64,000 nucleotides of DNA from Enterococcus alcedinis (GCF_014635985.1 NZ_BMDT01000001.1:283293-347292), one strand, 5' to 3'. Shown: positions 36,771-46,615, counted from the stretch's first letter. Program-made: numbers and translations. The notes: generated from the letters alone by a model not told the origin.

Positions 36771-36789
36771 CAATTAAATTCTCTAAAAT
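36761..36789 (+). promoter_or_regulatory. Probable promoter of rlmD
   Basis: TTGCCT (36761-36766), 17-base spacer, TAAAAT (36784-36789), 31 bases before the start codon. Confidence 0.6.
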
Positions 36790-36820
36790 AGAGTGAAGAT
36801 ACAATTAAAGGAGAAAACAA

Positions 36821-38194
36821 ATGAACCCCAAAAATTTAAAAAAGAACCAAGAATTAGAAGTAACAATTATTGACTTGTCGCACGAAGGATTAGGTGTTGC
36901 TAAAGTCGATAACTATCCCCTGTTTATTGAGAATGCTTTACCAGGAGAAGTTGCTAAAGTAAAAATAATCAAAGCAGGTAGCAAATTTGGTTATGCACGC
37001 GTAACAGAGCGTTTGACAACGAGTCCAGATCGAGAAGAAGTGTCAAATGATGATTTGTTGCGTACAGGAATTGCACCGTTAAGCCACTTAGCTTACGACA
37101 AGCAATTAGCGTTTAAACAAGAACAAGTTGTAAAAGTGATGAGTAAAATTGCTAAAATGCCAGAAGTGGAAGTCTTACCAACCATTGGTATGGAAAATCC
37201 AATCGAATATCGTAACAAAGCACAAATTCCAGTGCGTAAAATGCAAGGGGAATTAGTAACGGGCTTTTACCGTAAAAACAGCCATGACATTATTCCGATT
37301 GAAGATTTTTATATTCAAGATCCAGCAATTGATTCTGCCATCGTTAAAGTTCGTGAAATTTTAGCACGTTTTAATATTACAGCTTACAATGAAGAATTTA
37401 ACGAAGGTTTCTTACGTCACATCATCATCCGCCGTGGTCATTATAGCCAACAAATGATGGTTGTTTTAGTTACTCGCCGTGCAAAATTCTTCAAAGGCCG
37501 TGAAATTGCTGAAATTATTAAAGAAGAAATTCCAGAAGTTGTTTCTGTAATGCAAAACATTAACGAAGAAAAAACCAATGTCATCTTAGGTGAACATGAA
37601 AAAGTTCTGTTTGGTCAAAGTTATATCGAAGACCAATTACTAGGAAACACTTACCGTATTTCTTCAAAATCATTTTATCAAGTCAATACTGTCCAAGCAG
37701 AAGAGTTATATAAAAAAGCCTTCGAGTTGGCTGAATTGAAACCAACAGATATTGTAATTGATGCCTATGCAGGTATTGGCACAATCGGTTTAAGTATCGC
37801 AAAGCAAGTTCGCCACGTTTATGGGATGGAAATTGTAGAAGAAGCGGTTAAAGATGCGCAACAAAATGCAGAAATCAATGGCATCGAAAATGCTACTTAT
37901 TTAGTTGGACGTGCAGAAAAAACAATGAAACAATGGGAAAAAGCTGAGATTGAAGCAGATGTTGTGTTCGTGGATCCACCACGTAAAGGATTAGAAGCAT
38001 CGTTTATTGAAGCAACATGTGAAATGAAACCGAAAAAAGTCGTTTATATTTCATGTAATCCAGCGACGATGGCTCGTGATTTAGGCCTATTCGCAGAACA
38101 AGGTTATGTGACAAAAGTCGTTCAACCGGTTGATTTATTCCCACAAACACATCATGTTGAGTGTGTGGCTTTGTTGTCTAAGATTGGTAAATAA
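36821..38194 (+). CDS. rlmD: 23S rRNA (uracil-C5)-methyltransferase RlmCD/RumA family
   Basis: This AdoMet-dependent enzyme methylates C5 of uracil in 23S rRNA; Firmicute members modify U747 and/or U1939. The 457 residues begin with a TRAM RNA-binding domain (about 1-65). A Rossmann methyltransferase follows, with DAYAGIGTIGLS (about 312-323), DPPRKGL and the catalytic-cysteine motif ISCNPATMARDL near 405. The cysteines that ligate an Fe-S cluster in E. coli RumA are absent: the corresponding stretch reads RTGIAPLSHLAYDKQL, as I recall for other Gram-positive RlmCD proteins. It has its own promoter and terminator. Confidence 0.94.
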   Translation: MNPKNLKKNQELEVTIIDLSHEGLGVAKVDNYPLFIENALPGEVAKVKIIKAGSKFGYARVTERLTTSPDREEVSNDDLLRTGIAPLSHLAYDKQLAFKQEQVVKVMSKIAKMPEVEVLPTIGMENPIEYRNKAQIPVRKMQGELVTGFYRKNSHDIIPIEDFYIQDPAIDSAIVKVREILARFNITAYNEEFNEGFLRHIIIRRGHYSQQMMVVLVTRRAKFFKGREIAEIIKEEIPEVVSVMQNINEEKTNVILGEHEKVLFGQSYIEDQLLGNTYRISSKSFYQVNTVQAEELYKKAFELAELKPTDIVIDAYAGIGTIGLSIAKQVRHVYGMEIVEEAVKDAQQNAEINGIENATYLVGRAEKTMKQWEKAEIEADVVFVDPPRKGLEASFIEATCEMKPKKVVYISCNPATMARDLGLFAEQGYVTKVVQPVDLFPQTHHVECVALLSKIGK

Positions 38195-38227
38195 GAATTA
38201 ACAAAGTTTTAATATAGTGAGAATGAT

Positions 38228-38280
38228 AGGGTTTCGCCTAAGTTTGTTTTTAGTGAATAAACAGGTGAAATCCTTTTTTT
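38228..38280 (+). terminator. Intrinsic terminator after rlmD
   Basis: AGGGTTTCGCCT (38228-38239) pairs with AGGTGAAATCCT (38263-38274) with two G-T pairs. Seven T follow. Confidence 0.88.
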
Positions 38281-38412
38281 GTTGTGGGATTTTTAATGAC
38301 CGAATTTTAGAGGTATCAATGACAGAATAGAGAAATAAAGAAAAATTTGTTATATGTAGTCTCACTAATGTTGTCTGAAAGTAGTTATATAGGGTTTCTT
38401 TAAATACGGAGT

Positions 38413-38472
38413 AGTCAGTATCGAATTGATGGCGGAATATCTGCGAATTCGATACTGACTTTGTGATTTTTT
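38413..38472 (+). terminator. Orphan terminator-like hairpin
   Basis: AGTCAGTATCGAATT (38413-38427) and AATTCGATACTGACT (38446-38460) form a perfect 15-bp stem with an 18-base loop, followed by TTGTGATTTTTT. No gene precedes it closely, so it may end a small RNA or be left over from a lost gene. Confidence 0.7.
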
Positions 38473-38499
38473 ACTCAATTGAATATGAATAACTACGGG

Positions 38500-38548
38500 A
38501 AATCCTGTGTCGATCATCCATTTGTGATTATAGATACAGGGTTTTTAT
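38500..38548 (+). terminator. Second orphan terminator-like hairpin
   Basis: AAATCCTGTGTC (38500-38511) pairs with GATACAGGGTTT (38533-38544) with G-T pairs. A T-run follows from 38541. It begins 40 bases after the previous hairpin. Confidence 0.65.
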
Positions 38549-38792
38549 TTAAACTACAAGTGCACAATTCAATAATCCGTAGCGAAAGGGCACGACTTCT
38601 GAATATTCGATTCCTATACTCATTCCTAAAAAATCTGTCTTTTTTCAATTTTTTTACAATATAAATATAGCAAGACACTCGAAAAAATGTAAGATACTAC
38701 CTGCTTTCATTCGATATAGTGATCATTTGGAAGAAAATCTACTCACAAACAGATAGGAATCCGTCGCTGTATTTTTGTTTGGTTAGTACTGG

Positions 38793-38817
38793 ATGACAAT
38801 AATTATGTTATTGTCAT
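38793..38817. repeat. Perfect 10-bp inverted repeat
   Basis: ATGACAATAA (38793-38802) and TTATTGTCAT (38808-38817) surround TTATG. It lies about 30 bases upstream of the possible sigma-D promoter, so it could be an operator or a weak hairpin. Confidence 0.5.
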
Positions 38818-38850
38818 TCGCGATTTTACAATCAGATATTGTGATAAATT

Positions 38851-38876
38851 TAACTTTATTTATAATATGCCGATTG
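38851..38876 (+). promoter_or_regulatory. Possible sigma-D (motility) promoter of first chemoreceptor gene
   Basis: TAAC (38851-38854), 14 bases, GCCGATTG (38869-38876). The sigma-D consensus is TAAA, about 15 bases, GCCGATAT. The 5' leader to the gene would be about 215 bases. Confidence 0.45.
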
Positions 38877-39098
38877 TATTAAGTAAGAGCGAGAAAAAAA
38901 CAAATCAATCAGCATTGTAAACCATTGGTAGACAACGGAGTTAAAGTGAGTGACAGTATTACAGAGATTCAGAATCTTTAACAAAGGAAAAATGACTACA
39001 CCATTTTCCTGAAAAATACCATAAACATTTGGTTCGTGTGATGCGTATGGATTATCTCGTGAAGTTTCAAATGAAATAGAAAAGGAGAGTTTGATTTA

Positions 39099-40808
39099 GT
39101 GACACTAAAAAATGCCAAAATAAGGACGAAGTTAATAGCCTTAGTAACCATTTCATTGATCTTTTTGGGGGTAGTTGCTGGTACGGCGTATTACTCAATG
39201 GATAAGATGGATCGATATTCAGAAGATGTCTTCGATTATTCACTACAACCGATTATATGGCAAGGGCAGATTCGAACAAATAATCGTGCCATCGATAGTT
39301 TTATTCTTGAAATATTACTGGATAAAGAATACGATTTAAAAGAAGAACGTCGACTTGATATTATTGAAAGAGAAGAAGAAACGTACGAATACGTGGAAAA
39401 ATTAGAAAATATTCTCCTATCTGATGAACAACTAGCGAATTTACAGGAATTTAAAAAAGCCAATCAGGAATACATTGAAGGGCTCGGTCAAGTAATTGAC
39501 TTGGCTTTTGCGGACAAACAAGACGAAGGTTATGCTCTTTTCTTATCTGATGTACAAGAAAGCCGAAGAGCAGCAAACGCTTACATGAGAGATATTGAAG
39601 TTTATTTGGAAGAATATGCGGATAACCTAAATGACGAAATCACTGAAAGTAACAATGTGAGTAGTGCGATTATTATTGCGATTTTCGTACTGTCACTCAT
39701 TGTAGAGGTGGTGGTTGCGATAATCATTATTCGAATGATTGTCAGCCCAATTCAAGAAGTGAAAACCTTGATGTCAGCTGCTGAAGATGGCGATTTAACC
39801 GTTGAAGGAACATATACTTCTGAAGATGAGTTAGGGCAATTAATGAATTCATTTAATCAAATGATGTCTCGCTTAAGAGGATTAATGAGGCAAGTCAATG
39901 GCATCTCAGAGCAGGTAGCTGCTTCTTCGCAAGAATTAACAGCGAGTGCTGAACAAACAACGGAAGCAACGAATGAAATTACAATCTCGATTCAACAAGT
40001 TGCTGAAGGAGCGGAAGCGCAAGAACGCGGAGCTGCAGAGAGTTCATTAGCGATCAACGAGATGTCAATTGGTATTCAACAAATTGCAGAGTCAACTTCA
40101 AGTGTTTCCGAGCTAGCTCTAGAGACGAATCAAGGGGCAAACCAAGGATTTGAATCATTGAAAAAAGTGATTGAGCAAATGGATACGATTAATTCATCTG
40201 TTAATCAATCGGCAACTGTTGTTCAAGAGTTACGTGTTAGCTCAAACCAAATCGGTAAAATTATTGAAGTGATAACAACGATTGCTGATCAAACGAACCT
40301 ACTTGCACTTAATGCTGCGATTGAAGCGGCACGGGCAGGTGAACATGGACAAGGTTTCTCAGTTGTAGCGGAGGAAGTTCGAACGCTTGCAGAACAATCG
40401 AAACAATCAGCCGATCAAATTACTGTATTGATTCACAAAATTCAAGAAGATACTTCTCAAGCAGTTGATGTGATGCATCAAGGAACGGAAGAAGTGAAAA
40501 CAGGAGTCATTGTCGTCAATGAAGCCGAGGAAAGTTTTAAAACGATTTTACATAATATTGATCTTGTAAGTGCTCGTATTCAAGAGACGTCTGCAGTATC
40601 AGAAGAGATGTCAGCAAGTGTGGAACAAGTTAATGCTTCAATTGAAGAAATCGCACAAGTCTCTCAAGTTTCAGCAGGGAATACATTAACTGTTGCTTCT
40701 GCCTCTGAAGAGCAGCTAGCCTCAATGGAAGAAATTACGTCTGCTTCGGTATCACTATCGAAAATAGCAGAAGAACTACAAAGTAACGTGAGCCAGTTTA
40801 GAGTATAA
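39099..40808 (+). CDS. Methyl-accepting chemotaxis protein, 4-helix-bundle sensor
   Basis: This 569-residue chemoreceptor has a first membrane segment (about 11-33), an extracellular helical domain of about 145 residues (four-helix-bundle MCP type) and a second membrane segment (about 185-210). A HAMP domain (about 211-265) and the cytoplasmic signalling domain follow. The signalling tip, [20 protein letters not shown], which contacts CheA/CheW, is fully conserved. The C-terminus lacks a NWETF-type receptor-binding tail. The start is GTG behind AAAGGAGAG. It implies a chemotaxis system elsewhere in the genome; the ligand cannot be read from sequence. The next gene is another chemoreceptor, transcribed separately. 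Confidence 0.93.
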   Translation: MTLKNAKIRTKLIALVTISLIFLGVVAGTAYYSMDKMDRYSEDVFDYSLQPIIWQGQIRTNNRAIDSFILEILLDKEYDLKEERRLDIIEREEETYEYVEKLENILLSDEQLANLQEFKKANQEYIEGLGQVIDLAFADKQDEGYALFLSDVQESRRAANAYMRDIEVYLEEYADNLNDEITESNNVSSAIIIAIFVLSLIVEVVVAIIIIRMIVSPIQEVKTLMSAAEDGDLTVEGTYTSEDELGQLMNSFNQMMSRLRGLMRQVNGISEQVAASSQELTASAEQTTEATNEITISIQQVAEGAEAQERGAAESSLAINEMSIGIQQIAESTSSVSELALETNQGANQGFESLKKVIEQMDTINSSVNQSATVVQELRVSSNQIGKIIEVITTIADQTNLLALNAAIEAARAGEHGQGFSVVAEEVRTLAEQSKQSADQITVLIHKIQEDTSQAVDVMHQGTEEVKTGVIVVNEAEESFKTILHNIDLVSARIQETSAVSEEMSASVEQVNASIEEIAQVSQVSAGNTLTVASASEEQLASMEEITSASVSLSKIAEELQSNVSQFRV

Positions 40809-40837
40809 CTTATAAGAGAATTGATTAAAGATAAAAT

Positions 40838-40880
40838 ATTCCTTACTAGAAGAACCTTTTCTAGTAAGGGATGTTTTTTT
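40838..40880 (+). terminator. Intrinsic terminator after first chemoreceptor
   Basis: CCTTACTAGAA (40841-40851) pairs exactly with TTCTAGTAAGG (40859-40869). GATG and eight T follow. Confidence 0.92.
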
Positions 40881-41224
40881 TCGATGACAGTAAATCAATA
40901 AATCCATGATAAGGGTTAAAAATATCGAGTGTAGACGACTCTTTGAAATAAAAAGGAAACGAGTGGTATTTAATTACGATATTAAATTCGGAACACATTG
41001 TTGAGTGATGTTATCTGGATTTGGCAACATGACTCTTATTTGTTTTACTTAAGTTAAATGGACTTCGGTCGATAGAGGGTATTAGCAGGAGGTTTCTGAG
41101 AGTACTAGATAGTTGTTTCGATATTCAGGCAAAGTAAAAAATATTGTCTGGCTTTGGAAAGAGGTATTTATAAGAATTTTTAAGTTGATTGTTCGATTAA
41201 AGGGAAGGAAGTTGTATAAAAAAA
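40881..41224. other. Intergenic leader before second chemoreceptor
   Basis: About 345 bases without a gene. Apart from the possible sigma-D promoter at 41050-41075 and the ribosome binding site near 41203-41210, I see no ordered structure. Confidence 0.5.
41050..41075 (+). promoter_or_regulatory. Possible sigma-D promoter of second chemoreceptor gene
   Basis: TAAG (41050-41053), 14 bases, GTCGATAG (41068-41075). The spacing is the same as in the candidate upstream of the first receptor, which supports both. Confidence 0.45.
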
Positions 41225-43261
41225 ATGAAAAAAGAAAAATCACTGAGACGCAGTACGATTAAAGTTAAACTGGTCATCATTCCGCTGATTGTTGTGTTAC
41301 TAGTCATAACAGGAATTGGAGCAATAACTTCTTATTTCACTCGCGATAGTTTACTATCAGAGATGAGAAGTAACGGGATTGCCACATCTGAAAAATTTAT
41401 TGATCGGATTGAAGACAACACAAATTCACTCAATCAGATGACCGAGATGCTAGATAATACCATTCGAACAACGAATAATACGATTCAAATAAGTATGGCG
41501 CATTTAGATAATGCATTTATCGAAGCGTTAGTCGCAGGTTCTGATGTCGATGAAATTTATGTTTATGATCGCAATGGAAAAGTTTTGCATACAAACATCT
41601 CAGATTTTATAGGATGGAGAGCAAGTTCTGGTGATCGGATGTATGACTTCATTCAATCAGGTGAATCAGAAGTAATGGATGAAATCGTACAAGACGGCGA
41701 GACGGGACAGTTCATCAAATATGGTTATTTTAAAATAGGTAATCAAGGCTATGTTCAAGTCGGAATTTTAGCGGATACGATTCAAGAGTTGACAGAGACA
41801 TTTAGTTATCAACGTTTAGTCGATATTATGGCTGCAGATGATGGGATTGTTTACGTGATGTTTATTGATAATAATCTTGTAGCAACAGCTCATAGTGACC
41901 ACGAAGAAATTGGAAAGGTCTATGAGGATGAGGGTGCGGTATCAGCCGTAGTTAATAAAGAGATTTATGCGGAGTCATGGGATTATGGAGAAGAGAAGAT
42001 TGCTGTATATGACATTGTTCACCCAGCAACAATTAATGGTGAGCATGTCGGAGCATTTAGTATTGGTTATGCAATGGAGAATATTCAGTCATCCATTCAA
42101 AAAAATATTATGGTAGCCGCTGTTTCAGCCTTAGCAGCTTTTGCGATCTTAGGTGTTGTGTTGTATCGCTCATCCAACGATGCTGTAAAAGTAATCAATA
42201 AATTGAAAGAGCAAATGGGATTCATGGCTGCAAGTGACTTTTCAAATGAATTGCCGAGTGATTTATTAGCACAAACAGACGAATTTGGTGAAATATCACA
42301 AGCAGTATCAAGTATGCAAGGTGCAGTCAAAGATGTGATTGGTAGTGTGATGGAAGCATCTGAGCAGTTGGCGAGTTCTTCCGAGGAGTTAACTGCAATC
42401 AGCCAACAATCTGCTGTTGCTGCAGAAGAAGTGGCAACCGTGATTGAAGAAATTGCCAAAGGTGCATCTACCCAAGCCAAAGAAACCGAACAAGGTGTTC
42501 AAGCGATTATGCACTTAGGTGAATTGGTTATAGCAAACAAGGGATATATTGAAGAGTTAAACGAATCAACGCAACAAGTCGATGTCCTAAAAGATCAAGG
42601 ACTCGATATATTAGGGGAATTAGTAGAAAAAACACAGAACAATAGTCGTTCTTCAAAAGAAGTTTATGATATTATTGTTGAAACAAACGAAAGCGCTCAA
42701 CAAATTGCGCGCGCGAGTGCGATGATTCAAAATATTGCTGATCAAACAAACTTATTAGCATTAAACGCAGCCATCGAGGCAGCAAGAGCGGGGGATTCTG
42801 GTCGTGGGTTTGCTGTAGTTGCAGATGAAATCGGTAAGTTAGCTGAGCAATCGAGACAATTTACTGGAGAAATCAGTACAATTATTCAAGAATTAACGAC
42901 AAAGACCGCTACAGGAGTCGAGACGATGAGTGTTCTAGAACAAATTGTAGTATCGCAATCTGAGAGTGTGGAAATGACAAGTAATAAATTTGATGGAATT
43001 ACAGAAGCAATTGATGAAATGCAAAAGATAATCGATCGAGTAAGTGAATCGAGTGATGAAATGGCAGAAGATCAATCAGAAATTATTACGCTGATTGAGC
43101 AACTTTCTGCGATATCAGAAGAAAACGCCGCAGGAACAGAGGAAGCATCTGCCTCAGTTGAAGAGCAAACGGCCTCAATGGAAGAGATTGCTCATTCAAG
43201 TGAGGAACTTGCAAAAATTGCAGAAGACTTAAGTCGTAGAGTTGCACAGTTTAGAATCTAA
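41225..43261 (+). CDS. Methyl-accepting chemotaxis protein, Cache-type sensor
   Basis: The 678-residue chemoreceptor has a first membrane segment (about 15-37) and a large extracellular domain (about 38-295). The domain resembles a Cache sensor: it has the strand pattern [17 protein letters not shown] and [18 protein letters not shown], with a repeat-like second half. A second membrane segment (about 298-318), a HAMP-like linker and the signalling domain follow; the tip motif is [25 protein letters not shown]-like. Cache receptors usually sense amino acids or small organic acids. The N-terminus [15 protein letters not shown] is basic. It is followed by a terminator and an acetate-type transporter gene. 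Confidence 0.92.
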   Translation: MKKEKSLRRSTIKVKLVIIPLIVVLLVITGIGAITSYFTRDSLLSEMRSNGIATSEKFIDRIEDNTNSLNQMTEMLDNTIRTTNNTIQISMAHLDNAFIEALVAGSDVDEIYVYDRNGKVLHTNISDFIGWRASSGDRMYDFIQSGESEVMDEIVQDGETGQFIKYGYFKIGNQGYVQVGILADTIQELTETFSYQRLVDIMAADDGIVYVMFIDNNLVATAHSDHEEIGKVYEDEGAVSAVVNKEIYAESWDYGEEKIAVYDIVHPATINGEHVGAFSIGYAMENIQSSIQKNIMVAAVSALAAFAILGVVLYRSSNDAVKVINKLKEQMGFMAASDFSNELPSDLLAQTDEFGEISQAVSSMQGAVKDVIGSVMEASEQLASSSEELTAISQQSAVAAEEVATVIEEIAKGASTQAKETEQGVQAIMHLGELVIANKGYIEELNESTQQVDVLKDQGLDILGELVEKTQNNSRSSKEVYDIIVETNESAQQIARASAMIQNIADQTNLLALNAAIEAARAGDSGRGFAVVADEIGKLAEQSRQFTGEISTIIQELTTKTATGVETMSVLEQIVVSQSESVEMTSNKFDGITEAIDEMQKIIDRVSESSDEMAEDQSEIITLIEQLSAISEENAAGTEEASASVEEQTASMEEIAHSSEELAKIAEDLSRRVAQFRI

Positions 43262-43265
43262 TGTT

Positions 43266-43299
43266 AAAAGAAGTCGAAAAAATATTCGACTTCTTTTTT
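43266..43299 (+). terminator. Intrinsic terminator after second chemoreceptor
   Basis: AAAAGAAGTCGAA (43266-43278) pairs exactly with TTCGACTTCTTTT (43285-43297), with T-run to 43299. Confidence 0.92.
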
Positions 43300-43529
43300 G
43301 CGGTGTAAGCTATCGAAAGCGACTTGTTTGGTACGCTAGAACGACCACGAAAGTATCCTTGCGTGCGATGGTAGCGATATTATATGAGAAATCAAGAAAA
43401 ACAGTATCATATTAAATAAAATTTTGCTAAGATGTATGAGGTATTATTTTATAGCCAAGGATTATAAAAGGAATCTTGAGTGACTTCAAAGCAAGCGTTC
43501 AAGAAAAAAGGATAGGAGAGTATCAAAGA

Positions 43530-44135
43530 ATGAAAGAAACAAAAGTTAAAGTAATCGTAGCAGATCCATCGGCATTAGGTCTGTTTGGATTAGCAATGGT
43601 GACACTGGTAGCCTCTTCACAAAAATTAGGGTTAACCTCAGATGTCTCTTTAGTTTTACCGTGGGCAATTTTTTTAGGTGCATCGGCACAATTGATGGCA
43701 GCGGTATATGATTTTAAACATAATAACACGTTTGGTGCAACAGCTTTTGCGGCTTACGGATTTTTCTGGTTTGCCATGGGCTTTTCATGGTTAATTCAAA
43801 ATGGTGTATTTGGTGAAGCATTAAAAGCGAGTGCTGATCCAAAACAACTAGGTTTCGCCTTTGTTGGTTACTTAATCTTTACCATTTTTATGACATTAGG
43901 TGCCATGGAAACACATAAAGTATTATTTACGATTTTCTTCTTAATTGACTTATTATTCTTAGGACTAGCAGCATCTTCATTTGGTATTATGGAACACGGT
44001 ATGCACTTATTAGCGGCTTATTCAGAGTTAGCAATTGCACTCGTTTCATTTTATGGCTGTGGTGCCGCAGTTTTGAATACACATTTCGGCAAAACATTTT
44101 TACCAGTTGGAAAACCATTTGGTATTTTTAAGTAA
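43530..44135 (+). CDS. Acetate uptake transporter (GPR1/FUN34/YaaH family, SatP type)
   Basis: The 201-residue protein has six membrane segments and the family signature region ADPSALGLFGLAMVTLVASSQKLG at its N-terminus. Members such as E. coli SatP move acetate or succinate with protons; in acidifying bacteria they may also act as acetate channels. The ATG at 43530 is chosen (AGGAG 11 bases upstream) because the homologous part starts there. An in-frame TTG at 43476, behind AAAAGGA, would add 18 polar residues and cannot be excluded. It stands alone between two terminators. Confidence 0.88.
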   Translation: MKETKVKVIVADPSALGLFGLAMVTLVASSQKLGLTSDVSLVLPWAIFLGASAQLMAAVYDFKHNNTFGATAFAAYGFFWFAMGFSWLIQNGVFGEALKASADPKQLGFAFVGYLIFTIFMTLGAMETHKVLFTIFFLIDLLFLGLAASSFGIMEHGMHLLAAYSELAIALVSFYGCGAAVLNTHFGKTFLPVGKPFGIFK

Positions 44136-44162
44136 GAGTATCATAATATTTAAACGATAAAC

Positions 44163-44209
44163 AAACCAGTTAATGGGACGATTTTTATTGTCTTGTTAAC
44201 TGGTTTTTT
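44163..44209 (+). terminator. Intrinsic terminator after transporter gene
   Basis: AAACCAGTTAA (44163-44173) pairs exactly with TTAACTGGTTT (44196-44206), with T-run to 44209. Confidence 0.92.
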
Positions 44210-44247
44210 GATGTATTAAGCATTTGATTAAATTATATTTGAGTGGT

Positions 44248-44281
44248 TTTATGTGGTTTATTTTATTTAAAAACACATAAA
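44248..44281. promoter_or_regulatory. Inverted repeat upstream of isomerase promoter
   Basis: TTTATGTG (44248-44255) and CACATAAA (44274-44281) form an exact inverted repeat with 18 bases between the arms, 35 bases upstream of the -35 element. It is a possible operator for the DeoR-type regulator encoded in the cluster. Confidence 0.4.
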
Positions 44282-44316
44282 CGGTCATAAATACATGTAA
44301 AAGTTGCATTTGTGTG

Positions 44317-44345
44317 TTGATAACGGATTCAAAATGGTGTATAGT
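44317..44345 (+). promoter_or_regulatory. Promoter of isomerase-MFS unit
   Basis: TTGATA (44317-44322), 17-base spacer, TATAGT (44340-44345), 34 bases before the start codon. Near-consensus. Confidence 0.75.
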
Positions 44346-44379
44346 ACAAATTGTTAAAGAATATACAAGGAGTGTACAC

Positions 44380-45333
44380 ATGATGAAAATTGGATTAGAA
44401 ACAGAAAGTTATCACTTACAGTTTATTACTGGGAAAATGGATGTTTTTGGATTTATTCAAAAAACAGCAGAATTAGGTTTAGATGGCGTAATGTTAAACA
44501 TTATTCCATGGCCGGGTCGTGAACATATCAAAGTACTAGAATCTTTTGATACGGATTATTTAACTCGAGTAAAAACTGAAATCCAAAAGTATAACTTGTT
44601 TGCGGAGATTGATACATGCGGAACGGAAGTGGGGCACTTAACAGAAGTGGTGAAAGTTGCACACCAAATTGGTGCAGATGTGATTAGAACCTATATTCCG
44701 TTTGACGAGTTTGATTCATCTGTATTCCCAACAGTTGTTGAAGATTTAAAGAAACTAATCCCTGTTCTAAAAAAATACCGTGTGAAAATTGCGCTTGAAA
44801 ATCATGAGTTCGAAACAGCGGATGAAATTATCGGTATGATTGAAGAAGTAGATAGCATTTGGATTAAAGCACACTGTGACATGGGGAACGGTATGATGGC
44901 CTGGGAAGATCCCGTTGAAGCAGTTAAAAAACTTGCTCCATATGCTTATACCACTCATTTCAAAGACCATATTATTGTACAAGATGGCGATGAGTATCGA
45001 GTGTGTGGCGTTCCAATTGGAACAGGTAACATTGATTTGGATACATGCTTTAAGATTTTAGTAGAAGAGTCACCACTCACGCGTATCAATATTGAAATGT
45101 GTTTCCCTTATTGTACGCGCTTTAAACGTGAAGCTGGAGCAGGTGGGGTTTATGAAGTCGGAGAAGGGGCGTTTAAAGTTGAACAACCACCCTATGATTA
45201 TGATGAAATCAAGCCTTTAGACTACTACTATCCACCAGCACACTTAATGGATCAGATGATTGAAGATCAAGCTAGAGGTGTTGAACAATGTGTGAAACAT
45301 ACATTAGCTTTACGAGATAAATATTGCCGGTAG
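44380..45333 (+). CDS. Sugar phosphate isomerase/epimerase-like TIM-barrel protein
   Basis: The 317-residue protein belongs to the AP-endonuclease-2-like TIM-barrel family (xylose-isomerase-like). The expected metal ligands are visible as an LENHE motif (about 139-143), an AHCDMGNG motif (about 165-172), a THFKDH motif (about 197-202) and an NIEMCFP motif (about 243-249). The C-terminal 60 residues (aromatic, YYYPPAHLMDQM) extend beyond the basic barrel and may close the active site. Members isomerise or epimerise sugars and keto-acids; the substrate here is not recognisable. The ATG at 44380 follows AAGGAG by 6 bases. It heads a cluster with an MFS carrier, an amino-acid symporter, a DeoR regulator and RidA. 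Confidence 0.8.
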   Translation: MMKIGLETESYHLQFITGKMDVFGFIQKTAELGLDGVMLNIIPWPGREHIKVLESFDTDYLTRVKTEIQKYNLFAEIDTCGTEVGHLTEVVKVAHQIGADVIRTYIPFDEFDSSVFPTVVEDLKKLIPVLKKYRVKIALENHEFETADEIIGMIEEVDSIWIKAHCDMGNGMMAWEDPVEAVKKLAPYAYTTHFKDHIIVQDGDEYRVCGVPIGTGNIDLDTCFKILVEESPLTRINIEMCFPYCTRFKREAGAGGVYEVGEGAFKVEQPPYDYDEIKPLDYYYPPAHLMDQMIEDQARGVEQCVKHTLALRDKYCR

Positions 45334-45367
45334 TCAAAAAGTGAAAAATCTAGTGGGGGTTTATTAA

Positions 45368-46615
45368 ATGGATACAAAGAGTGCAAATTTTAAGAAATGG
45401 TTTACCTTCGCCATACTCGTATTAGGTGCTGGGACGATTTATAAAGTTGCTAGTTTAAAATCAGCTTTCTACGTCCCGATGCAAGAGTTTATGGGCTTAA
45501 GCCACACTCAAATTGGAACAGCTACAGGTGTTTGGTCAACGATTGCTAGTTTTGGTTTTATCTTTTCAGTCTATATTTCTGATAAGTTTTCTAAAAAAAT
45601 CATGTTGCCACTTGCCTTGATTTTAACAGGGTTTTTAAGTATTTGGTTGGCAACTTTCCCAAGTTTTAAAGTCATATTATTTATTTATGCGATGTTTGGA
45701 ATTACGTGTGATATGCTCTACTGGCCGATTTTATTAAAATCAGTCAAATCATTAGGGGATGATCATGAACAAGGAAGGCTATTTGGTTTCCTTGAAGGAG
45801 GTCGCGGCTTAGTCGATACGATTGTTGCTTTCATTGGCTTAGGGATTTTTGCTTGGTTGGGCAGTAGTGCACTAGGACTGAAAAGCTCCATTTGGTTTTT
45901 TGCAATTGCGATGATTGTGATTGGAATTATTTCGTATTTCTGCTTGGAACACGATGAGAAAGTCGTAGTTGATCAAACAGAAAAAACGAAAGGTGACACG
46001 ATGGCAGTTGTAAAAGCAACGTTGAAAATGCCAGAAGTTTGGCTCGTATCGTTTACGATTTTCTTCGTGTATGGTATGTATTGTGGGCTTGTGTATTTCT
46101 TACCATTCTTAGAAGAAATTTATGCGTTACCAGTCGCTTTAGTGGGTGCGTATGGTATTATTAATCAATACGGATTGAAAATCTTAAGTGGACCAGTTGG
46201 CGGTGTTTTAGCTGATAAAAAATTTAAATCTCCCTCAAAATTCTTAAGGTTCTCTTTTGTTGTAGGTGTAATTGTTTTAGGACTTTTTACTTTCCTACCG
46301 CATAAAGTTTTAGGCATTTACACTGGAATGATTTTAACATTAGTCATTGGAACGATTATTTTCGCAATGCGAGCGGTTTTCTTTGCTCCGATGGGTGAAA
46401 TTAAAATTCCAAATGAGATGAGTGGGGCGGCAATGTCTATTGGAAGCTTTATTGGTTATGCACCTGGGATTTTTGCATACACTTTGTATGGGAATATATT
46501 AGATAATAACCCTGGCTTAAAAGGATATCAGATAGTGTTCTTAATTATGTGTGGTTTCGGTGTTGCTGGATTCATTGTCAGCAATCTACTTGTTAAAAAA
46601 ATTCAAAAAAAGTAA
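45368..46615 (+). CDS. MFS transporter
   Basis: This 415-residue major-facilitator protein has twelve predicted membrane segments, with the inter-helix 2-3 loop SDKFSKK in place of the usual G-x-x-x-D-R-x-G-R motif. It is like carriers for organophosphates, hexuronates or sulfosugars. It lies 34 bases after the TIM-barrel gene with no terminator between them, so the two share a transcript and probably a substrate. A hairpin terminator follows. The substrate is unknown. Confidence 0.82.
   Translation: MDTKSANFKKWFTFAILVLGAGTIYKVASLKSAFYVPMQEFMGLSHTQIGTATGVWSTIASFGFIFSVYISDKFSKKIMLPLALILTGFLSIWLATFPSFKVILFIYAMFGITCDMLYWPILLKSVKSLGDDHEQGRLFGFLEGGRGLVDTIVAFIGLGIFAWLGSSALGLKSSIWFFAIAMIVIGIISYFCLEHDEKVVVDQTEKTKGDTMAVVKATLKMPEVWLVSFTIFFVYGMYCGLVYFLPFLEEIYALPVALVGAYGIINQYGLKILSGPVGGVLADKKFKSPSKFLRFSFVVGVIVLGLFTFLPHKVLGIYTGMILTLVIGTIIFAMRAVFFAPMGEIKIPNEMSGAAMSIGSFIGYAPGIFAYTLYGNILDNNPGLKGYQIVFLIMCGFGVAGFIVSNLLVKKIQKK

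Larger units (their letters stand above)
38281..39098. other. Gene-free stretch with stacked hairpins
   Basis: About 820 bases without a convincing gene. It holds two further terminator-like hairpins (38413-38472 and 38500-38548), a perfect 10-bp inverted repeat (38793-38817) and a possible sigma-D promoter (38851-38876). From about 38885 to 39076 two different frames translate into short protein-like stretches interrupted by stops, perhaps a decayed gene. The 61-codon frame at 38479-38664 runs through a hairpin and lacks a ribosome binding site. A small RNA or the remains of deleted genes are the two simplest readings. Confidence 0.5.

Noticed and set aside
38479-38664. A 61-codon frame in the gene-free region
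   Set aside because: It runs through the hairpin at 38500-38548, lacks a ribosome binding site and gives a low-information sequence.
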